A DNA stretch of 64,000 nt, from assembly GCF_037975245.1 (NCBI RefSeq), contig NC_092571.1, forward strand, positions 13,185,917 to 13,249,916, read 5' to 3'. The position numbers and the translations under genes are program-made. The notes beneath the pieces are model-generated. The model saw nothing but the letters and a program-made list of their open reading frames with translations. It made no database searches and was not told where the DNA came from. Origin of the DNA: Apostichopus japonicus. Lineage: Eukaryota > Echinodermata > Holothuroidea > Aspidochirotida > Stichopodidae. Shown here one piece after another: positions 12,331 through 22,247 of the stretch. Each line of letters starts with the position of its first letter. The first letter of the stretch is position 1.

Positions 12331-12530
12331 CTTGTTGGTTCATATGTATTAGATTAATTGTGTTATACAGGGAGTGACATACTAGAATTGCAGTGTCTCT
12401 GCACTTGTTCTTTGTTAATATCCTAAAATAGCCTAGTTCAGGGACGTAGCTAGAGGGGGGGGGGAGGCAATGGAAGCGTCCCTGGCCTAGCTCCATATAA
12501 GACATCATATTTATGGGGCATGAAGCTTAC

Positions 12531-13005
12531 CAAATATACGGTATGTGTGTTGTAAGAGAACCGGACCGGCATCTACGTCTATCTCTGTTAGGTTGACTTG
12601 ATAAATCCCAGCATCTCCTGGTTCGCTGTCTCGGATTCGAAACGAAAACTCGTAAAAGTCCCCAAATGAGTTCCTGAAGTGTATATCTTCAATGTAGAAT
12701 AAATAGCGATCATAGGTATGACCTATATACCACCTGAACATTTCCGAATAGAGAAAAGGAGCTCGAGGATTAACATCCTCGGTTGCTAGCTCGGTGAACT
12801 TTAAATCTAATCTAAGTGAAAATAACACATGTTTATCAAAAAATAAAATGTTTGGAGACGTTAAATTACAACCTACAACCACATAACAGTCTGTTGAATT
12901 TACTGTAGATCCATCATGACAGTGATAATCACACTCAATGTGATCAGAAAGTGACAAATTGATTAGAAACATGAACGAGTAAACTACCGCAGACAAAACA
13001 TCCAT
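12531..13005 (-). CDS. Ig-superfamily receptor, first exon (signal peptide + V-like domain)
   Basis: This open exon encodes a signal peptide (residues 1-20, hydrophobic SFMFLINLSLS), a cysteine cluster at C25, C29, C40 and C46, then a V-like fold. Its E-F region reads FSFRIRDSEPGDAGIYQVNL and its linker LLQHTYRIFG. The canonical F-strand Cys (YxC) is Val. There are N-glycosylation sequons, for example NST at 36. The ATG is supported by the KLLSFMF-type alignment with paralogues and by a shared ATCGTA-ATATGG upstream context. The exon ends in phase 1 at GTAAGC. No C2 or TM exon was found nearby, so the gene is incomplete as seen. Family function is unknown; a secreted or membrane receptor is inferred. 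Confidence 0.75.
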
Positions 13006-13146
13006 ATCGTAAATAAATGTGAAACTTATGCTCTGTAACTATGTTTATGTCATGAACGCAGTACATACAATATTGAACTCAAGCTATTGTGCAGCGGATG
13101 CCGCTGTTTAGCAATCAAACGGACAATCGTTTTCAAGAACCCCCTG

Positions 13147-13160
13147 TACATGCGCACATG
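13147..13160. promoter_or_regulatory. Conserved upstream palindrome-like site TACATGCGCACATG
   Basis: The site is about 142 bp upstream of the ATG at 13005. Related sites (TGCGCATG core, resembling the NRF1 motif TGCGCATGCGC) lie at similar distances upstream of the Ig exons at 28189, 47206 and 51471. Spacing and sequence suggest a shared core-promoter element; this is inference. Confidence 0.45.
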
Positions 13161-13679
13161 TGTTTGTTCCCAAAGAACAATTGTGCTGATTCAAAATGAA
13201 ACTAATTAGAGTTATATACAATGAATGAAGTTTATATGGTTCCGTCATAGTGAAATTTCACTTCCAGTTGTAGGTGCGAGAGAGTGTAGTCTGTTGATGT
13301 TTGCAGTGATGCCATGACACTGTAACTGCTTGCAATATTGTGTACCAGACTCGGGGCTTCTGTGTTTTAGTTGATGTTTTGAGGCATATGCACCCATGTA
13401 GTAATGTGTATACGTGGGTGAGACCTAACGGGTAAGATGCCTCCAGTATAGATCGAGTGTACGCGCCCGTAAGTTTTCAATTTTCGGGTTGCGTTACACT
13501 GAGCTGTCAGGTCTCCGACCATGATACTGTTGTAGCTCTGCTGCCATCTCGTTGCAGACCTATACCTTGATGAAAAGTATCACGGTGCCCGCGTGCCGAA
13601 GAGGTGGAGGCTTAGGACCGCCCTTCACTGAGGTTTAGCCAGTCCGTCAGCTCATCGGCGGTTGACAGACCCGTCCTAA

Positions 13680-14790
13680 CTATGCGTGCTACTGATGGGC
13701 CGTGGTTAGTGACCGTAACGGCCTGTGCAGTGAAGGGTCATTGCCAGAAGAACTTGTGGTGGATACGTGACGTGACTGACTTTGTTATTGAGCTGGATCT
13801 GTCGTGGTTTGTCTTGATCAGCAGGAAGCGTTTGACATGGTGGTTTATTTTTATGCATTTACGTTTTAGTTTCACCCAAACTTTCATATATGGGTTTCTG
13901 TTTTGTATGTTAAGTTCTGTAATCGTAAATGGGTTTTGTTCAGAGGGTTTTAACGTAGAGAGAGAGAGAGAGAGGGGGGGGGGGTGGCTGGCTGGCTGGC
14001 GAAAGCGATGTTTTCATTGATTTGATTGAATGGTACAGAGCTTGTATAGAGGGCGGAACGGAGCATGTCCAGAGGGCGGAAATGTACCAAAAACTGTATA
14101 TGGGGGATTAGAGGTGGTTCATCTGAGAAGTAAATTGACTATTTTGTTTTGTAAGCAATTGTTTGTAGCGGTAACTGACCTAGGGTTGCCTTGTTCATAT
14201 TTTGTACGTTTTTGGGGTGGGTTGCACTTGCGTCGTTGGGTTCCGGCGCTGTTTAGCAACAGAGAACCGCATAGTAGTGCTCCAAGCAGGGTGGTGCGTG
14301 TCATTTGCTCCGCTCTTATTGAGTTACCCCCTGTTGACCTGTCACGGCCGGCCCTCGTTCTCAGTTCCTTGCGGGATAGGGCCTTGAGTGAAATTTTTGT
14401 ATAGGGACGTCATCCTGCCGAAGTATGGCGTTCGGTGCATTCAAAGCTGAATAATAGCAGGCTCCGTGATCTTGCATGGAGAATTGAACACGGTGTCTTG
14501 GTGACCAATCTGAAAAGGTATCATTGGCGATTGGGTGATAGACTGTGCCCGAGGACCGGCTGTGACAGCGTAGAGAGTACTGCCTATGTTTTTTGGCTTT
14601 GTTCCATTGTTGTAAGCTTGTGGGAGTGGTTTCAGACCTGGACCGACCGTTTAACGGGAGACCGTTCCTGGTCGGTAGGACAGACCTTTGTTTTATATGG
14701 GGTAGATCCTCCAGTTTGTTCTGTTGCTGTGTTGCAGCGTATTATTTGTGTTTGTATTGCTTCATTTTTTCTTATACTTAATTTATACTA
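13680..14790 (+). mobile_element. Tx1-clade LINE, RT to C-terminus, 3'-truncated
   Basis: The frames read ACAVKGHC, a decayed DFVIELDL, VIVNGFCSEGF-like text, then CxYFVRFWGGLHLRRWVPALF, LRDLAWRIEHGVLVTNLKRY, a Cys/His cluster CPRTGCDSVESTAYVFWLC and WSVGQTFVLYGVDPP. This is the order of Tx1/L1-type RT plus the C-terminal CCHC-like motif. An (AG)n-(G)n-(GGCT)n tract at 13957-14000 interrupts it. The copy stops before the usual 3' UTR, which is unusual for target-primed insertion and implies later deletion. Many frameshifts: inactive. Confidence 0.8.
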
Positions 14791-15316
14791 AATTTTAAAA
14801 AGTACCTTGTTTAGGCTCTTACGTCAAAAATCAAACATTTAAAGAGCTAATTCAAACTTCATACTGGATTTTTCTGTGAACAGACTTAGCTTGCCCCCCC
14901 CCCCTTCGGGTACGATTTTGAAGAGGTTTTCGTACCTGACAGATATGTGAGGTTTACAGCAGTTATATTATTTTAAATGACCACTAATATCACGGCTCGC
15001 TCACTAGTCTAACTATATATTCTTTTACATATGGGCTATACAGTATAATTCTTTTTCTCTATAGTGCAACTCTCTGTCCACCAACCTGTTTCCCTCTCTC
15101 TTATTTTGGGAATTTAAAACTAAGTTATTTAATCGTTCCGATTACTCCAACTTGATATCGATGTTCACGGATAAATATTGCAATAATAGAACAAATCGAG
15201 TTTGATTCAAAGTGAAGATGTAACATAACAGTTCATGTCATTATCATTTCTTATTGCCCTCTTATTAAATACCTAGCTCCATGTAATCTATGGCATTCAT
15301 GGGGTACATTACTTAC

Positions 15317-15797
15317 CGAATAGACGGTATGTGTGTTGTATTAGAATCGGACCGACAGTCCCGTCGTAATAGTCTGTCCCCAACAGGCTGACGTGATAAG
15401 TTCCAGCATCTCCTGGTTGAATGTCTCGGATTCGGAACGAAAACTCGTAAAAGTCCCCCGATAAATTCCAGAGCAGGTATTCAACTTGGAATAGATAACG
15501 ATCATAAGTATGATCCTCATACAACCGGAACGTACCAGAGTAAAGAAAGGGAGCTGGAGGAACAGCATCGTCGGTTACCAGTTCGGTGAAGTTCAGATTT
15601 AATCTAAGTAGCTTATATTTATATTTGTATGAAAATGAAATATTTGGAAACAATAAGTCACAACTTACAACCACATAACAATCTGTTGAATTTACTGTAG
15701 ATCCATCTTGACAGTGATAATCACAATCAATGGCCCCTGAATGAGACAACGTGATAAGAAACATGGAAGTATAAGATAAAGCAAACAACCCTTCCAT
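15317..15797 (-). CDS. Ig-superfamily receptor, first exon (signal peptide + V-like domain)
   Basis: This open exon begins with a hydrophobic leader (SYTSMFLITLSHSG), followed by CDYHCQDGSTVNSTDCYVVV-SC, the four-Cys cluster. The body has NLNFTELVTDD, TYDRYLFQVEY, FSFRIRDIQPGDAGTYHVSL and the linker HTYRLFG. Val replaces the F-strand Cys. It ends in phase 1 at GTAAGT. It is closest to the exons at 12531 and 28189. The start codon sits in CTATCGATATGG-type context shared with 28669 and 54072. No downstream exon was located before the next gene, so the rest of the gene is unknown. Confidence 0.75.
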
Positions 15798-16509
15798 ATC
15801 GATAGATTACGGTAATGTGACTACTTTTAACAGTAATTACGATGTATGTAGTAACCGCAGTTAAAGTGACACTGTTCACGATATGTGTGAAAAGTGATGA
15901 GAGCTGTTTATCAATTAATTACTGCCTGCACATTCGCACACTTTTGTGGGTTTTCATTTGAATAAAAAATGAAACTGATCCGGATGCTCATCAAATAAAT
16001 CTTTGTTTCAACCACTTGTTTCTTTTTCTTTTCAATTTCTGATATAGTCTGCAAATGTATGTGGCGATGTTATGTATCGATTAGTATATACCATCATTTT
16101 CATTAATTTTTCTCAATTTCGTCTAAGCGATGCATTTGTTCTCTTTCTTTTTTCAGCGATGAGAATAGGCGTTAAAAATTGGGCGGTTCAACAGAATACG
16201 AGGGTTATTTCAATGCAGAACATTGAGTACTGTGAATTAAAACAGTTGATAGAATGATATAAATATACTGTTCCTGTTACATTTAGTCGTAAATGTTTTG
16301 GATAATGATATGTAGTTTTACACGTGAGCGTAATAGGCTATGTTATTTATCCTAATCCATACGTTACTATCAATTAAAACTTAATCTAGTAACCGGTGCT
16401 CCTTAGCATGCTAGCGTTGTATGGCGCTGTACCACTACATCACAGAAGAAATTATTGAATTTAGGAGATAAAAAGTAGAATGACAATGCGTTCTTAAATG
16501 TTCTTGTTT

Positions 16510-16797
16510 AGTATGCCTTTGACATGGTGGATCGTTTTTTTTAATGAATGTAATGGAAACGTTTTAGTTGCACCGAAACTTCGTATATGGATTTCTGTTT
16601 TGTAATTTAACAATTTAACTTCTGTTATCGTAATTGGGTTTTGTTCAGAGGTTTATAACGTAGAGATGGAGGTGCGACAGAGGTGCAATATGCAGATGGC
16701 GTCACGTGTGTTGACCTGTTGTATATGTTGACCTGTCACGGCCGGCCCTTGTTCACAGTTCCTTGCGGGAAAGGGCCTTGAAGGCAAATTTTGTACA
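16510..16797 (+). mobile_element. Tx1 LINE, 5' piece of an interrupted copy
   Basis: The RT piece includes GCCTTTGACATGGTGGATCG (KAFDMVDR), then after an internal deletion skips to the GTCACGGCCGGCCCTTGTTC segment and AAATTTTGTACA. The element resumes at about 17089 after an intervening Ig-gene fragment, and resumes again at about 19508 after a Rex1-like insertion. Confidence 0.75.
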
Positions 16798-17088
16798 ATT
16801 ACAACCTACAACCACATAACAGTCTGTTGAATTTACTGTAGGTCCATCATGACAGTGATAATCACACTCAATGTGATCAGAAAGTGACAACTTGATTAGA
16901 AACATGAACGAGTAAAGTACCACAGACAAAACTTCCATATCGTAAATAAATATGAGACTTATGCTCTGTAACTATGTTTATGTCATGAACGCGGTACAAG
17001 CAAAACTGAAATCAAGCTTTATGTGCAGCGGATGGCGCTGTTTAGCAATCGAACGGAAAATCGTTTTCAAGATGATTCAAAGAATAGC
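16798..17088 (-). pseudogene. 5' end of an Ig first exon and its upstream region, embedded in a Tx1 copy
   Basis: Minus-strand coding at 16798-16938 gives a leader (SFMFLIKLSLSDHIEC) and CDYHCHDGPTVNSTDCYVVV-GCN, nearly identical to the exon at 12531-13005. It breaks at the Tx1 border. The upstream part to about 17075 also matches 13006-13135. The piece is flanked by similar Tx1 sequence ending TTTGTACA at 16790-16797 and 17104-17111. It is non-functional as a gene. Confidence 0.75.
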
Positions 17089-17504
17089 TCCTTGATTGCA
17101 ATATTTGTACAGGGACGTCATTCTGCCGAAGTATGGGGTTCGGTGCATTCGAGGCTGAATAGTTGCAGGCTCCGCGATATTGCCTTGGTGACCAATCTGA
17201 AAAGGTATTTTTGGCGATTGGGTGACGGACTGTGCCCAGGGACCGGCTGTCACAGCTTAGAGGGTACTGCTCATATTTTTGGGCATTGCTCCTATTGTTT
17301 GATTAGATGCGATATAGTTTTAAGGGGGAAATTTGCCAGTTGGCAGGCAGTCCTGGCAGGCGGTGAAGTGTGACATTCGCCTTTAGGTTCGAGGCGATTT
17401 TCACCGTTTATCTGGGGCTGCCTTTTGGACGCTGTGGAGGGTTGTTCTGTTTCGCTGCGTGCTGGTCGTCCTTTCAATGTTCCAGTGGGTGGTTGGGGGT
17501 TTGT
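17089..17504 (+). mobile_element. Tx1 LINE, middle piece of the interrupted copy
   Basis: It starts at CCTTGATTGCAATATTTGTA, continues RHSAEVWGSVHSRLNSCRLR, ALVTNLKRYFWRLGDGLCPG and CHSLEGTAHIFGHC, and runs to GCGTGCTGGTCGTCC and GGTTGGGGG. It is cut there by the Rex1-like LINE. Its tail is found at 19508-19589. Confidence 0.8.
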
Positions 17505-19507
17505 AAGTAAGTAAGTGAAACTTTATTTGCTCCATATAATCGGAAATTTCGATACTCACCCATTATAAGAAATACAAACATATATATATATATATATAAC
17601 ACTATATTCATATTACAATTAATAACTACAGGAGGTAAGATCAAGTTAAATAGTTAAAGACAGAGAACCTACCCATCCAAGGACTAGGCAACCACCTAAC
17701 GACTCAAATTGCGGTTGTAAAGTTTTATTGCACGTGGGATAAATGAATTATGGTGCCGGTTAGTCTTAAGTTGCGGAAGTCTTAGTCTACCAATGCCCCT
17801 ATCTGTTAAACTATCATGGAGTTGAACATGATATGGGTGACTACAGTCGTCCCAAACGGGAGTTGAGCTTGGACTGTAGGAGACACTGGTAGACGAAATC
17901 AACAGCAGACTGAGACCCCCTACTAATATTTCAGCTTTTCTAATGATGTTGGCAACACGATTCCTTCTGTCTTACTAACATTACCACCCCAAAAATGAGA
18001 CAGTATATCCAAACTCCACAGATGGTAGCATTATAGAACATATCTAAAATTTCCGTACGCACGTTGAAAAGTGACATTTTTCTCAGACAATATAATCTCG
18101 AATTCAATTTTCTAACCAGGACGGCAACATGATTCGTCCAAGTCAATTTATCGTTGAAAACCATTCCCAGATACTTATAGGTAGACACACGTTCTACCTC
18201 ATTCTCTTTAATAATTACAGGCGGTGGTGGAATAGCATTATGTCTAAAGTCGATGACCTTTTCTCTTGTTTTAGAGACATTTAATTGTAAAAAGTTAGTC
18301 ACAGTAGTCCACGAATGATACTTTTTAGGAAAAAGTCGCCCAGGAAAGAACCTTGGAACGAAAACCAAACTATTGAACGACTAATCCGCTTCTAACCTCA
18401 GTCCCCTTGCATCGGGACTGTGACTGTGTGATCATCGTCAGGTGTGCATCACCATTCCCCTCGAAAAGAACAGATACTACACATGACCTTAGCCAAAAGG
18501 CCGAGAAGCGAGAAGCGATAATGATTTCCTTTTGGCGGAGATATGCGGAGATTCATGAGAGGGCACCTCTCCGACAGAGATCTGCAATCAGACGTGTATA
18601 ACGAGAAAAGAAAAGGAGACAGGACAGTCCCTTCAGGTGCCCCTGTATTGGACATAATAGTATCTGAACGGCAGGTGGGACTAAGTTTCACAAACTGTGT
18701 ACGGTTGGTATGATACGTCATAATCCATTTAATTAAACCATCGGTGATGTCCATTTTCAAGAGTTTATATATTATGGGGTTGACTGGATTAAAGGCAGAG
18801 GAAAAATCGAAAAACATGACCCGTGCAGAATTACCAGAATGTTCTACGTGAGAGTATAGCCTGTCAAGGATCACAAAGATGGCATCTTCACAGCTGCGAC
18901 AAGAATTGTATGCAAATTGTAAAGGGTTTAGAAAAGGAGCTACTAAAGGTTTAACATGTTTTAAAAATAAACGCTCACATACCTTCATTGGCAGGGACGT
19001 GAGTGCTACAGGGCGCAAGTCATTCATACATGATATTACTGATTTTTTAGGAATAGGTATTACACATGATTGTTTCCATAAAAAAGGAATATGTCCAAAC
19101 TTAAAAGACCGATTGTATACAATAGTGAAAATATTAGCCAGTTCTATTGCACAATGTTTTAATACCCGTGATGAGAGATGATCAGGCCTGGCAGCCTTTG
19201 ATGAATGTAACTTAGATAACTGACAACATATGTTGTTCTCTGTCACCACTAGGTTGCAGTTAAAATCAGTCAGCAGTCCTTGCAGATTTATATGCTCGGT
19301 AGAAAAACCATGATTATCAGAACGGTTATAAAAATAATTCATTTGTATAATCGACTGTAACAGCAGGTAGTTGGCAAGAGTTGGTTTTATTGTGTGTCCG
19401 CTCATCAGGCGCATCCCCTCCCAGACACGCTTCATGTTGTTTTCAGTGAAATATCCTTCGATTTGTCACGATAAGCGGCATTCCATTCCTTGATTACCCG
19501 TTTAAGT
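17505..19507 (-). mobile_element. Rex1/CR1-like LINE, 5'-truncated, inserted in Tx1
   Basis: The minus strand reads LHSSKAARPDHLSSRVLKHC, LWKQSCVIPIPKK, NDLRPVALTSLPMKVCERL, LNPLQFAYNSCRSCEDAI, MFFDFSSAFNPVNP and TGAPEGTVLSPFLFSLYTSD. After a SINE insertion it continues FLQLNVSKTREKVIDFR and VSTYKYLGMVF, then RLRLPQLKTNRHHNSFIPRA near the end. This is a classic Rex1/CR1-group RT order. The RT active-site block is missing beside the SINE. The 3' end is AATAAAGTTTCACTTACTTA with ACTT repeats. It lies inside the Tx1 3' UTR, whose sequence continues on both sides. Dead: stops and frameshifts are present. Confidence 0.85.
18320..18519 (-). mobile_element. U2 snRNA-headed SINE, full-length 5' end, with TSD
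   Basis: On the minus strand the element begins exactly like U2 snRNA: ATCGCTTCTC, a duplicated GCTTCTC, GGCCTTTTGGCTAAGG and GTGTAGTATCTGTTC. It then switches to an unrelated body (GAGGGGAATGGTGATGCACA, CCCGATGCAAGGGGACTG, CCTGGGCGAC) and ends AAAAAGT. It is flanked by AATGAT (plus strand) at 18314-18319 and 18520-18525. The surrounding Rex1 frame (KSFVDYC) is restored across a single copy of that hexamer, which confirms a target-site duplication. Confidence 0.8.
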
Positions 19508-19589
19508 TCAAATTGCTGGTCGGTGGGCGTATTTACTTTTTTTGGCTCACTTGACTTGAGTTTGTCAGAGTTAGTTTGGTAGTGCCGTA
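19508..19589 (+). mobile_element. Tx1 3' UTR tail, last piece of the interrupted copy
   Basis: GCTGGTCGGTGGGCGTATTT through GGTTTGGTAGTGCCGT; the terminal GGCCGTGACG...AAAAAGCAC part is gone. It abuts the left arm of the inverted repeat. Confidence 0.75.
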
Positions 19590-20055
19590 AAAATTATAAT
19601 ATATTATATACACTTGTAATTGTCATATGTCAGTATTCTACCATAAGGATCGGTTTTTAATGGTATATTATATATTAAATGCTATCATTTTCGCTTCTGT
19701 GATTATCTTGTCATGTGATACACTTGTAGAATAAAGGAAGTGATTTCATGTTTTGATCAAAACATTTTTGGGTAATTTAACTTGTTTTCATAGGAAAGGT
19801 AATATAAAGACATATTTTGCTTCCGGGTTTTACTTTCATAATTCAGAACATACTCATTTGAAATATGTTGAAGGTATTTTTTTCCTGACGAATTGCATTG
19901 GAAACATTCACAATTTAAATTTTGTGTTTGTTACAGGATCAGTAGTATGTCTTTGATTACATTATGACACGTTGTCTCTTTTAATTAGTGTGACCGTTTA
20001 GGGTTCAATAACTTCTCAGAGGGATAAATGTTTCATTACAATTGCAATATTTCAA
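19590..20055. repeat. Inverted repeat, left arm
   Basis: The arm matches the reverse complement of 21284-21693 (shared landmarks ATTAGTGTGACCGT-TAGGGTT, TCCGGGTTTTACTTTCATAA, TGTCATATGTCAGTATTCTA). With the adjoining Tx1 tails in opposite orientation, the arms are about 0.5 kb and the spacer 1.2 kb. The same sequence occurs in direct orientation at 36855-37400 and partly at 42640-42880. Confidence 0.8.
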
Positions 20056-20783
20056 TATTTACTTTGTAAACGAATATAAACGTTCACACAATGACAGTTG
20101 CGTATAAATAGCAACATTGTTTAAATTAGCATATTAACTCTCATGAATATGTGTTATCGATTAACGCAGACAACAACAAATCACTTTAGGTGTCATTAAT
20201 ACTTTCACTTACCCTGTAAAGCAGTTTAATTTTACTGTCCCCTCCGTTAATGAACGATCGATACTGGTTGTTTTTCTTGCTCTCATATTCAATGTAATAG
20301 TAAAAGCTTTCGTGGAGCATATGACGCTGACTTTAATAAACATGCTTTTACCTGATTTCTTTATCAAGCAAATTTAAAGTCCATTAAAAATAACACTATT
20401 GCTTGTGAACCTCTGTTACATCACAGAGGTGTCTACAATACACCCATAGTAAATCAGTAAAAATATAAGTAAAGACAATATTCTGAAGCTTCATCCTGTT
20501 TCTCACTTTCAGCTAACGCAGCTGTTTGGGCTAACCAAAGGTAATAAAAAGATCCAAACATACGCGTATTATTTGATAACACTTCTGATTATATAAGTAT
20601 TAAGTATTAAAACATGATTTTAAATCAGTTTGTGAACAATATTCGGATGTTTGATTGACGCCTGTTTCTCACTCCCAGCTTACGCAGCCGTTTGGGCTGA
20701 TCAAATGCACCACCTACACGTATCAATTGATACGGGTTCACTGTTTATACGTACAATCTACCTTTAGTAATGTTTCATCTGTT
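20056..20783. repeat. Segmental duplicate of 37400-38110
   Basis: Collinear with 37400-38110 (for example GACAGTTGCGTATAAATAG, AAGCTTTCGTGGAG-ATGACG, CACAGAGGTGTCTACAATAC, TTTGATTGACGCCTGTTTC). It is non-coding as far as I can see and forms the spacer of the inverted repeat. Confidence 0.7.
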
Positions 20784-20944
20784 ACTTTTTAAGAAAAAAG
20801 TCGCCCAGGAAAGAACCTGGGCACTAAAAACAAACTACCAAACGACTGATCCGATCTCAACCCTTCCGCTTGCATCGGGACTGTGACTGTAATTATCGTC
20901 GGGTGTGCATCACCATTCCCCTCGAAAGGGAACAGATACTACAT
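20784..20944 (-). mobile_element. U2-headed SINE, head partly truncated
   Basis: Minus strand: ATGTAGTATCTGTTCCC (inner part of the U2-like head), a GTTCCC-TTTCGA-GGGGAA hairpin, GGTGATGCACACCCGACG, CCCGATGCAAGCGG, CCTGGGCGACTTTTTTC, ending TTAAAAAGT. The paralogous locus at 38115-38483 lacks it and has different sequence in its place, so insertion was accompanied by rearrangement on one side. Confidence 0.75.
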
Positions 20945-20989
20945 ATTCTGAAATTTTTACGTTCCAGGTAAATGTTTATGATTGAAAAC

Positions 20990-21245
20990 CCAAATTCTGC
21001 AGATACGAAGGACAAGCTAAACTTTTATTACCCTGCTTGGTATCACTAACTATTGAATCCAATGATTCATCAGTACATTTTCGGGCAGATACGTCACCGA
21101 TACGATACAATTCGGTATTGGCAGTTCTAATCGAAGTACTTAATGATATTTGCATGACAGTGAAATCATATGGAAAGAGAAAGTCACATCATCCCACAAC
21201 CTAAAACAATCTTTTCATCTGACAGTTGCTTCATCTTGACAAGAT
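20990..21245 (-). pseudogene. Ig V-like exon relic
   Basis: Minus strand shows DLSCQDEATVR-stop, a frameshifted DDVTFSFPYDF and GDVSARK, aligning with DFYCQDGPAFRSTDC, GCDFAFRDISFPY and GETSTRT of the exon at 47206-47986. Stops and indels abolish coding. The duplicate relic is at 38515-38790. Confidence 0.65.
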
Positions 21246-21283
21246 AAATCCACTCAGTGCCTTCGTGAAAAAGACGTTAATAA

Positions 21284-21693
21284 TTGTAATATTGCAATTG
21301 TAATGAAACATTAATCCCTCGGAGAAGTTATTGAACCCTAGACGGTCACACTAATTAAAAGAGACTACGGGTTATAACGTAATCAACATTTAAATTGTGA
21401 ACATTTCCAATGCCATTCGTGAGAAGAAATACTTTAGCTCTGAATTATGAAAGTAAAACCCGGAAGCAGAATAGGTCTCTATATTACCTTTCCTAGGTTA
21501 AGTTAAATTACCCAAAAATGTTTCGATCAAAACATGAAATCACTTCCTTTATTCTACAAATGTATCACATGACAAGATAATCACTGAAGAGAGAAAGATA
21601 GCATTTAATATATAATATACCTTTAAAAACCGATCCTTATGGTAGAATACTGACATATGACTATTACAAGTGTATATAATATATTATAATTTT
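21284..21693. repeat. Inverted repeat, right arm
   Basis: Reverse complement of 19590-20055, with one deletion near the AGAAGAAATAC segment. It abuts a minus-strand Tx1 3' end, mirroring the plus-strand Tx1 tail beside the left arm. Confidence 0.8.
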
Positions 21694-21826
21694 TACGTGA
21701 CTCGCCCTGCGGGAATATAAACGTCACGGCCAAACGTCACTACCAAACCAGCTCACTCTGACAAACAAATCTCAAGTGAGCCAAAACAAGTAAATACGCC
21801 CACCGACCAGCAGAGACAAACCGAAA
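21694..21826 (-). mobile_element. Tx1 3'-end fragment, inverted
   Basis: Reads CACTCGCC-type terminus in reverse: TTACGTGACTCGCCCTGCGG, AACGTCACGGCCAAACG, then AATACGCCCACCGACCAGCA. It mirrors 19508-19589 and retains the terminal part lost there. Confidence 0.85.
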
Positions 21827-21983
21827 GATCAAGTTCATAGTGTAACATTGTAATGAATAAAAACAAGAGATGAACAAATATTTAATTGGAAACTTCAAGA
21901 TCAGATCTCGAATTGTATCACGCATCGACCACCCATCACTCACGATGAGACAGATCCTCCTGTTTTTTATCACATGCATTCCC

Positions 21984-22247
21984 ATTTCCTTACAAGAACA
22001 TGTTGCTTCAACTCAGTCACTACACCATGCTTTAAAGACTATAGGTACTACCCTCGACCATACCCACCAGCCTACGGACTTCTGAGCAACGCGTGCAAAG
22101 AAAAACTTTGAAAGAGCTAAAAGTCATATTGGATTAAAATTGTGTACTTTAACAATAACAGGGAACTAGCAGTTAGAAAGGTACATTGCTTGTGTTGGTG
22201 CGATTTAGTATTCTGAAATTGTTCTTAGTCTGAAACATTTTCTAATA
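21984..22247. repeat. Segmental duplication copy A, left piece
   Basis: Homologous to about 50816-50895 plus 51160-51347 (TACAAGAACATGTTGC, CACCCACCAGCC, GCAACGCGTGCAA, AGCTAAAAGTCATATTGG, CTGAAACATTTTCTAA). Copy A continues at 26568 after the TIR element. Confidence 0.75.

Noticed and set aside
13440-13680. Possible 5' UTR or ORF1 of the Tx1 element
   Set aside because: No other copy extends this far 5', so there is nothing to compare with and no coding signal.
18479-18519. Functional U2 snRNA gene
   Set aside because: Only the first ~40 nt match U2; the branch-site pairing and Sm-site regions are absent and the rest is SINE body.
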